A stretch of 5,877 nucleotides of DNA. It comes from an uncultured Lachnospiraceae bacterium. Its GTDB lineage: Bacteria > Bacillota > Clostridia > Lachnospirales > Lachnospiraceae. Position 1 is the stretch's first letter, and each line of letters opens with the position of its first letter. The stretch spans positions 1 to 5,877 of the forward strand of contig CACXFW010000480.1 in the NCBI GenBank assembly GCA_902767065.1. The letters run 5' to 3'. A program made the position numbers and the translations under genes. Of the stretch, positions 1 through 4,029 are shown in pieces. The notes beneath the pieces were generated by a model. The model searched no databases, was not told the DNA's origin, and saw only the letters and a program-made list of their open reading frames with translations.

Positions 1-129
1 GATCGGAACTTCAACTACTCCGCCTGATAGGGCATTTGCACTCATAATGCTTCCTGCAAACCCCTCCCGGATAATACCATTGTTTTGAAGCAGTATATAG
101 TCCTTGCTGCAGTTTAGACAGAGACTCAG

Positions 130-132
130 TCA
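130..132 (-). other. In-frame TGA stop inside the zinc-ribbon pseudogene
   Basis: The codon interrupts AWKQM / LSLCLNCSKDY. The 43 codons after it stay open to position 1 and contain the second CxxC pair, so the frame below the stop still looks like protein. CGA to TGA is the simplest origin. Nothing nearby suggests recoding. Confidence 0.6.
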
Positions 133-327
133 CATCTGTTTCCATGCATAGGCCGGGTTCATTTCTATATCATCTCTTTCGATATAACGCAACGGCACTA
201 ATCTTTTGCATTTCTGACAAAAGCACTTATTTGGATTATTGGAGCTTTGATACATGCTCAATGAATAGCTTTTTGCATCAAATGTCTTTTGCGGCCTCCA
301 TAAAATGTACTGTTTCTCAATATACAA

Positions 328-333
328 GTTTTT
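328..333. repeat. Left flank of the IS: GTTTTT, probable remnant of target-site duplication
   Basis: GTTTTT at the left edge is repeated at 2037-2042 just outside the right end. ISL3 elements usually duplicate 8 bp; here only 6 bp match, and the next two bases differ (GG on the left, AT on the right). The interrupted reading frame joins correctly through this motif (AAAAAC on the minus strand, Lys-Asn), which supports it as the insertion site. Confidence 0.55.
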
Positions 334-355
334 GGAGGCTTCTGGCACATGTGTG
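334..355 (+). repeat. Left terminal inverted repeat of the ISL3 element
   Basis: The core CTTCTGGCA (339-347), followed by A at 349 and GTGTG at 351-355, matches the right terminal repeat read inward. The outermost bases are GGAGG here against GGCT at the right end, so this tip appears altered or partly lost. Confidence 0.65.
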
Positions 356-469
356 AGAGCCCTATAGCCTCTCTTTGATGTTATGACTGCTTGTGCAGTC
401 TGGTCGATGATTCAATACACTCTGATGAAATGCTACCCGTTCTTCCTTCGGTGTGCTTTTCATAACGAG

Positions 470-531
470 CCCCGCTTGGCGCGGGCGGCGGGTCCCATTG
501 GGGCGGGGGGCCGACGCGCCGGGGCGACCGG
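470..531. other. Isolated GC-rich block in the IS leader
   Basis: 54 of 62 bases are G or C (87%), while the leader on either side is ordinary in composition. The block has long G runs on the plus strand and short inverted repeats: GGCGCG at 478-483 against CGCGCC at 515-520, and CCCGC at 471-475 against GCGGG at 481-485. No credible gene crosses it. It may fold in RNA or single-stranded DNA, or may be sequence picked up from a high-GC donor; nothing here decides between these. Confidence 0.5.
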
Positions 532-541
532 TGGTATAACT

Positions 542-581
542 GTCCGGGTTTTGAATTCATGGTTGAAAAAATCACCCGGAC
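542..581. repeat. Palindrome (8-bp arms) overlapping the transposase promoter
   Basis: GTCCGGGT at 542-549 and ACCCGGAC at 574-581 are perfect inverted copies separated by 24 bases. The right arm lies between the predicted -35 and -10 hexamers, so this could be an operator or a DNA hairpin governing transposase expression. It lies upstream of the likely transcription start, so a transcript from that promoter would not contain it; a transcript arriving from outside would. Confidence 0.5.
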
Positions 582-590
582 TCCCATAAT
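563..590 (+). promoter_or_regulatory. Putative sigma-70/sigma-A promoter for the transposase
   Basis: TTGAAA (563-568) and CATAAT (585-590) are separated by 16 bases, matching the consensus at 5 of 6 positions each. Transcription would start near 597, giving a leader of about 30 bases that includes the ribosome site at 617-622. It is the best-placed promoter-like pair ahead of the transposase. Confidence 0.55.
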
Positions 591-616
591 GTATAGCTGT
601 TCAAGAAACACAGAAC

Positions 617-622
617 GGGAGG
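617..622 (+). promoter_or_regulatory. Ribosome binding site of the transposase
   Basis: GGGAGG with a 6-base gap to the ATG at 629 fixes the start codon. Confidence 0.75.
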
Positions 623-628
623 TTCCAG

Positions 629-1993
629 ATGATTTCAGCTACTACATTATGCAAAGAACTTATAAATGTCAACGGCCTTGTTGTCGATGACGTTGAGTTT
701 TTCAGCAACAAGTACGAAGAACTGTGCATTCTGATTAAAGTCCATCTGCGAAAGGGACTGCAGTGGAAATGCCCTGTATGCGGAAGGCGGTATACGGAAA
801 TATATGATGCCCCATATGAGCACAAGCGTTGGCGGGCATTGGATTTCGGAGGGATTCTCGTATATATTGAAGCATACCTTCCGCGTATCCGTTGCAAGGA
901 GCATGGTGTCAAGACCGCTGATGTTCCATGGGCATTCCCGAACTCAAACTTTACCAAGGACTTCGATTATACAGTCACCTGGATGGGAAAGTATCTCAAC
1001 CACAGTGCCATCTCAAAATCTATGAGGATTGACTGGCGTACTGTTGGCAGGTGTATCGCGCGTGTTCATGAAGATCTCGAGCCTGATGTCAACTGCCGTC
1101 TTGACGGAGTTGTGAAGATCGGAATCGACGAAACCAGCTATCGCAAAGGCCACAGTTATATCACGGTAGTTGTAAACCATGAGACCAATACCGTTATCTG
1201 GGCTGCAAAGGACCACGGTAAATCGGTTCTGCAGAAGTTCTGCGAACAATTGACACCTGAACAGCGCTCATCCATTAAGGTAGTCACTGGTGATGGCGCG
1301 AGATGGATCACGGACTGTGTAAAGGAATATTTTCCGAATGCAGAACGCTGTGTTGATCCATTTCACGTTGTGGAGTGGGCAACCGAAGCACTTGACAAGG
1401 TGCGCATAGCCGCATGGCGAAGGGCTCTGGAAACTGCAAAATCTGTTGCCGTCAGCAGAGGCCAGGGCCGCCCAGGGAAGGATGATACGGAAGCTCAGAT
1501 CGCAGCGGCTGCAAAGAAGAAAGCCGACCAGATCAAAAAGTCCATGTATTCCCTTGGCAAGGCACCGGAACACCTGACACAAAGTCAGGCAGTCCGCCTC
1601 GAAATGATTGCCAGGTCAGACAATCAGTTGTACCGGGCTTATCTCCTAAAAGAGAGTCTGAGGCTGATCTTTCAGATCGATGATGTCGATGAAGCTGAGG
1701 AAGCACTCATAGCCTGGGTCAAATGGGCTCGTCACTGCCGCATCGCAGAGTTCGTAGAATTACAGCGAAAGATCATGCGACATAAGGATCATATCCTGAA
1801 CACGATACGCCTTGATGTCAGTAATGCGCGTATCGAAGCAACTAATAACAAGATAAAACTGCTCATCCGGCAGGCATACGGATTTCATGATGTCGACAAC
1901 ATGATTCATATGGTCATGCTGTATTGCTCGGACCTGAAAATTCCTTTACCAAATCGCGGTACTCGGGAAGGCAGTTTTTCTCAAGCAGCATAG
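629..1993 (+). CDS. ISL3-family transposase, full length
   Basis: This 454-aa protein carries out DDE-type cut-and-join transposition of the element around it. An N-terminal zinc finger is visible as C48-x2-C51 with C89 and H92 (CPVC ... RIRCKEH). A helix-turn-helix-like stretch follows at about 122-145 (LNHSAISKSMRIDWRTVGRCI region). The catalytic DDE domain starts at about 160: D167 in GIDETSYRKGHSY, D222 in VTGDGARW, the family motif CVDPFHVVEW with D243, and the distal Glu E403 in ARIEATNNKIKLLIRQAYGF. A Lys/Ala-rich helical insertion spans about 265-305, as is usual for the family. Length and motifs match an intact ISL3 protein with no frameshift or internal stop. ATG 629 is chosen for its GGGAGG site 6 bases upstream. 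The gene converges on the minus-strand phosphatase gene, whose stop is at 2125. The palindrome overlapping its promoter may limit expression. Confidence 0.95.
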   Translation: MISATTLCKELINVNGLVVDDVEFFSNKYEELCILIKVHLRKGLQWKCPVCGRRYTEIYDAPYEHKRWRALDFGGILVYIEAYLPRIRCKEHGVKTADVPWAFPNSNFTKDFDYTVTWMGKYLNHSAISKSMRIDWRTVGRCIARVHEDLEPDVNCRLDGVVKIGIDETSYRKGHSYITVVVNHETNTVIWAAKDHGKSVLQKFCEQLTPEQRSSIKVVTGDGARWITDCVKEYFPNAERCVDPFHVVEWATEALDKVRIAAWRRALETAKSVAVSRGQGRPGKDDTEAQIAAAAKKKADQIKKSMYSLGKAPEHLTQSQAVRLEMIARSDNQLYRAYLLKESLRLIFQIDDVDEAEEALIAWVKWARHCRIAEFVELQRKIMRHKDHILNTIRLDVSNARIEATNNKIKLLIRQAYGFHDVDNMIHMVMLYCSDLKIPLPNRGTREGSFSQAA

Positions 1994-2014
1994 GGCGCAG
2001 AGGGATTTATGTTT

Positions 2015-2036
2015 CCACACCTATGCCAGAAGAGCC
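2015..2036 (-). repeat. Right terminal inverted repeat of the ISL3 element
   Basis: Read inward from 2036 it starts GGCTCTTCTGGCATAGGTG, a typical ISL3-type terminus, and pairs with the left end at 334-355. It begins 22 bases after the transposase stop codon. Confidence 0.75.
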
Positions 2037-2042
2037 GTTTTT
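2037..2042. repeat. Right flank of the IS: GTTTTT, partner of the left flank
   Basis: It is identical to 328-333 and abuts the right terminal repeat. The full 8-base window is GTTTTTAT here and GTTTTTGG on the left, so the duplication is imperfect. Confidence 0.55.
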
Positions 2043-2150
2043 ATCTGACTTAGTCCGGTCTGTTGCCGATACCGTAATCGAAACTGCTTCGTCCTTCGGA
2101 CTCGCACTTTCGAACGGTATCTGGCTACCTGTGCGGTAGATAGTTGTCAT
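2037..2150 (-). pseudogene. 5' side of the IS-interrupted zinc-ribbon gene
   Basis: On the minus strand, an open frame passes through YRTGSQIPFESASPKDE, then AVSITVSATDRTKSDKN at the IS junction. It joins in frame to LYIEKQY of the 1-333 segment once the element is removed. An in-frame ATG at 2148-2150 has AGGA about 8 bases upstream, but the frame is also open further, to about 2190, under the phosphatase gene. The true start is therefore unknown, and the original gene may have been longer and lost its front in a rearrangement. From the ATG to the TGA at 130 the rejoined product would be about 103 aa. The last 26 bases of the phosphatase gene (2125-2150) overlap this segment in another frame. 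Confidence 0.5.
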
Positions 2151-3987
2151 CTGCAGATCCTGATACGCTTCCCTGATACTCCAGGCAGAGCATGGTCATA
2201 TCGTCAAACTGCTCGGCATTTCCGACAAACGCATCCACTGTCTGCTTCATGTGGGACAGAAGCTCCTGAGGCGTGCTGCCGGGAGCTTCATTCAATGCGT
2301 CGAGCATCCGGTCCGTACCAAAGAGATGATTCTCCCGGTCTGAGGCCTCCGGCACGCCGTCCGTATAGAGAAAGAGCCTCGATCCCGGCGTCATCCGGAA
2401 CTCATAATTCTGAAACCGGACGCCTTCCATGCCGCCGATCACAAATCCGTGCAGATCCTTCAGCAGCTCAAACCTTCCGTCGGCATTCTGGACCGCAGGG
2501 TACTCATGACCGGCGTTCGACGCGGTCATGATGCCGGTTCTCAGATCCAGAATTCCCAGCCATACCGTCACGAACATATCCTCCCGGTTGGTTTCGCAGA
2601 TGGCCATATTGGCGTGCGCCAGAATCTCAGCCGGAGACTGTCCCATCCTGGCATTATCAACCAGCACAATGATGGAAGCCATCATAAACAGGGCAGCCGG
2701 CACGCCTTTTCCCGAGACATCCGCAATCACCACACACAGATGATCCCTGTCCACAAGGAAGAAATTGTAGAAATCCCCGCCGATCTCCCTGGCAGGAGTC
2801 ATGGACGCATAGATGTCAAAATCCTCCCGCTCCGGAAATGCAGGAAAGATATTCGGGAGCATGTCTTCCTGAATGCGCGCCGCGAGCGACAGCTCCGTGC
2901 TGATCCGCTCCCGCTCGGCCGTAATCGATGTGAGGTTCTCAACATAATTCTGGACCTGCTCCTCCATCTGGTCAATGCCATTGGCCAGACGGCCGATCTC
3001 GTCTTTCTTCCGGATGCTCTTTGTCAGCTTCTCCCCGGTCTTGATGTTCTCGGCAGCAAAACGGGAGGCTTCCGCCGCTATGATCCGGACCGGCTGAAGG
3101 ATCGACCGGTGCAGATACAGGCTCAGGGCGATCATCATCAGGATCGCTGTCCCGATCGTTGACAGAAGCACCTTGTTGACATAGGACTTCCGCGCCGTGA
3201 TCAGGTTCTCCATCTGGCGCTGGACACAGATGATCGCCTGCACTTCTCCCTTAGAATCCATCAAGGGGATCATCGCGGTGATATGCGGATCCGTCTCAAT
3301 ATACCCCTTGTCCCGGATCACCAGCTCCCGCGCCGAATGCTCCTCGCAGATCCTCTTATACTTCTTCGCATATTCCTCATTGGTTGTTTCCCGGACATAT
3401 CCGAACTCATATCTTGTATAGGAAGTCTCCTGATTCATCGTGGAAAACAGAAACGTAATATGCTGATAATCCGAACGGTCCGGCACGATCACATAGACAA
3501 ATGTCGCTCCCGATGAATTGCAGATCTGCTGCAGCCTTGTCAGGGCAGTCTCATACTCTTTCCCTTGCCCGCCGCTGGCCATATACTCTTCCACCTTGTC
3601 CTGGTCAATCACATGCACTGAAATCCCGGCCGTGCGGAATGCTCCGTCCGCATACTGGTCCAGAAGCGCATCTGTCACCTCCGTATAGCCGATACTGCTC
3701 ACAATGACAGCATAGATGATCAAAACGGTCACCGTCGTGAAGATTGTCTTAATTGCAATGCTTTCCCTGATTCTGTTCAGTCCTCGTTTCAAACCTTTCC
3801 GCTCCCCTGTAAACCTGTATCCCGGAATCCGTTCCTGACAGCTTCCGCATCTGACCTTTTTTCTCCCCAAAACACACGCGCAAAGCCATACCGGAGGAAG
3901 TTCCTGACAGCTTCCGCATCTGACCTTTTTCTCCCCAAAGCACACGCGTAAAGCCATACCAAAGGAAGTTCCTGACAGCTTCCGCAT
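2125..3987 (-). CDS. Membrane sensor phosphatase, SpoIIE/RsbU (PP2C) type with HAMP
   Basis: A Ser/Thr phosphatase of the PP2C/SpoIIE superfamily; relatives dephosphorylate anti-anti-sigma factors in partner-switching pathways. As a 620-aa product from ATG 3987, it has: TM1 at about 80-100; an extracellular, Cache-like sensor region at about 101-271; TM2 at about 272-292; HAMP at about 294-350 (ILQPVRIIAAEASRFA, DEIGRLANGIDQMEEQV); the RsbU-type linker LAARIQEDMLPNIFP at 368-382; and the catalytic domain at about 386-604. Metal-binding Asp candidates are D405 (GGDFYNFF), D423 (IADVSGKGVPAALF), D543 (LYTDGVPEA) and D595/D596 (FDDMTML), so it looks active. ATG 3987 has AAGGAG 10 bases upstream, but residues 1-52 are translated tandem repeats. 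A TTG at 3792, with GGGGAG 9 bases upstream, is a credible alternative start giving about 555 aa. The last 15 residues extend past the usual family end into the broken zinc-ribbon gene. It lies 42 bases after the vWA gene, so the two are probably co-transcribed. Confidence 0.9.
   Translation of the reverse strand: MRKLSGTSFGMALRVCFGEKKVRCGSCQELPPVWLCACVLGRKKVRCGSCQERIPGYRFTGERKGLKRGLNRIRESIAIKTIFTTVTVLIIYAVIVSSIGYTEVTDALLDQYADGAFRTAGISVHVIDQDKVEEYMASGGQGKEYETALTRLQQICNSSGATFVYVIVPDRSDYQHITFLFSTMNQETSYTRYEFGYVRETTNEEYAKKYKRICEEHSARELVIRDKGYIETDPHITAMIPLMDSKGEVQAIICVQRQMENLITARKSYVNKVLLSTIGTAILMMIALSLYLHRSILQPVRIIAAEASRFAAENIKTGEKLTKSIRKKDEIGRLANGIDQMEEQVQNYVENLTSITAERERISTELSLAARIQEDMLPNIFPAFPEREDFDIYASMTPAREIGGDFYNFFLVDRDHLCVVIADVSGKGVPAALFMMASIIVLVDNARMGQSPAEILAHANMAICETNREDMFVTVWLGILDLRTGIMTASNAGHEYPAVQNADGRFELLKDLHGFVIGGMEGVRFQNYEFRMTPGSRLFLYTDGVPEASDRENHLFGTDRMLDALNEAPGSTPQELLSHMKQTVDAFVGNAEQFDDMTMLCLEYQGSVSGSADDNYLPHR
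3790..3808 (-). promoter_or_regulatory. Alternative TTG start and ribosome site of the phosphatase
   Basis: AGGGGAG (3802-3808) precedes TTG (3790-3792) with a 9-base gap. Translation from here begins LKRGLNRIRESIAIK, a short basic segment directly before TM1, as expected for this type of protein. It avoids the Cys-rich repeat-derived N-terminus. No in-frame ATG occurs between 3987 and the codon for residue 136, so TTG is the best internal choice. Confidence 0.45.
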
Positions 3988-3990
3988 CTG
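3831..3990 (-). repeat. Tandem direct repeat (2.3 copies of 68/69 bp) carrying ribosome site plus ATG
   Basis: Copies lie at 3831-3899 (69 bp), 3900-3967 (68 bp) and a partial one at 3968-3990 (23 bp). The first two differ at four positions plus one base in a T run (six T at 3857-3862, five at 3926-3930). Each copy contains, on the minus strand, an ATG followed by CGGAAGCTGTCAGG. The two full copies supply GGGGAG about 11 bases before the next copy's ATG; the outermost ATG (3987) uses AAGGAG at 3998-4003. The ATGs at 3850 and 3919 share a frame that ends at 3749, whereas ATG 3987 is in frame with the phosphatase only because of the missing base. The accumulated differences argue against an assembly artefact. 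Confidence 0.85.
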
Positions 3991-3997
3991 CCGTTTT

Positions 3998-4003
3998 CTC
4001 CTT
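3998..4003 (-). promoter_or_regulatory. Ribosome binding site ahead of phosphatase ATG 3987
   Basis: AAGGAG with a 10-base gap to the ATG. It lies in the 42-base gap after the vWA gene's stop, where no terminator is visible, which supports co-transcription. Confidence 0.6.
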
Positions 4004-4029
4004 CAGGATACGTCAGGCCCCCTGCCGGA

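Larger units (their letters stand above)
1..333 (-). pseudogene. 3' part of a CxxC...CxxC zinc-ribbon protein gene, broken by an ISL3 element and a nonsense codon
   Basis: Reading the minus strand from 333, the frame runs from KNLYIEKQY through a first Cys pair (CQKC) and RYIERDDIEMNPAYAWKQM to a TGA at 130-132. It then continues open to the window edge with LSLCLNCSKDYILL, giving a second Cys pair (CLNC), and ends visibly in EVPI. Two CxxC pairs about 30 residues apart suggest a zinc ribbon. From memory, a segment of this pattern (Cys pair, RDG/YFE-like stretch, LxLCxxC pair, acidic end with EVPI) closes some large bacterial sacsin-like or DUF3883-type ATPase and helicase proteins; I could not check this. 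The TGA sits where an Arg codon (CGA) would fit, so a single C-to-T change would explain it. The N-terminal side lies beyond the IS at 2037-2150. The sequence is more AT-rich than the operon to the right. Being a pseudogene is well supported; the family assignment is moderate. Confidence 0.6.
334..2036 (+). mobile_element. ISL3-family insertion sequence, about 1.7 kb
   Basis: The element is bounded by related terminal inverted repeats. Read inward, the right end is GGCTCTTCTGGCATAGGTGTGG from 2036 downward, and the left end is GGAGGCTTCTGGCACATGTGTG from about 334. They share CTTCTGGCA, then A and GTGTG at matching spacing. GGCTCTT is a familiar ISL3-type start. The element encodes one intact transposase (629-1993), with a 290-bp leader before it and only 22 bases between its stop and the right repeat. 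It lies inside a minus-strand zinc-ribbon gene whose frame is restored when the element and one GTTTTT copy are removed. The left boundary is uncertain by 2-3 bases because the terminal bases there differ from the right end. Confidence 0.8.

Noticed and set aside
130..132. Recoded UGA (selenocysteine)
   Set aside because: The site fits an Arg in a zinc-ribbon context, no stem-loop is evident after it, and the gene is already broken by the IS.
144..356. Plus-strand ORF of 70 codons
   Set aside because: It runs antisense to the zinc-ribbon pseudogene, crosses the IS boundary and has no ribosome site or protein-like motif.
601..957. Minus-strand ORF of 118 codons
   Set aside because: It is a shadow of the transposase gene, whose motifs and ribosome site are clear.
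1924..2139. Plus-strand ORF over the transposase end, considered as a frameshifted C-terminus
   Set aside because: The transposase already has the full motif set and usual length, and this ORF reads through the terminal repeat into flanking DNA.
2449..3162. Plus-strand ORF of 237 codons
   Set aside because: It is antisense to the phosphatase catalytic domain, is Arg/His-rich with no recognisable motif, and reflects codon bias of the real gene.
3749..3943. Minus-strand 64-codon ORF as an independent gene
   Set aside because: It is made of the tandem repeats plus an out-of-frame read of the phosphatase start. It is kept only as a possible leader peptide in the findings.
3831..3990. CRISPR array
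   Set aside because: The copies are directly adjacent with no unique spacers, and only 2.3 units exist.
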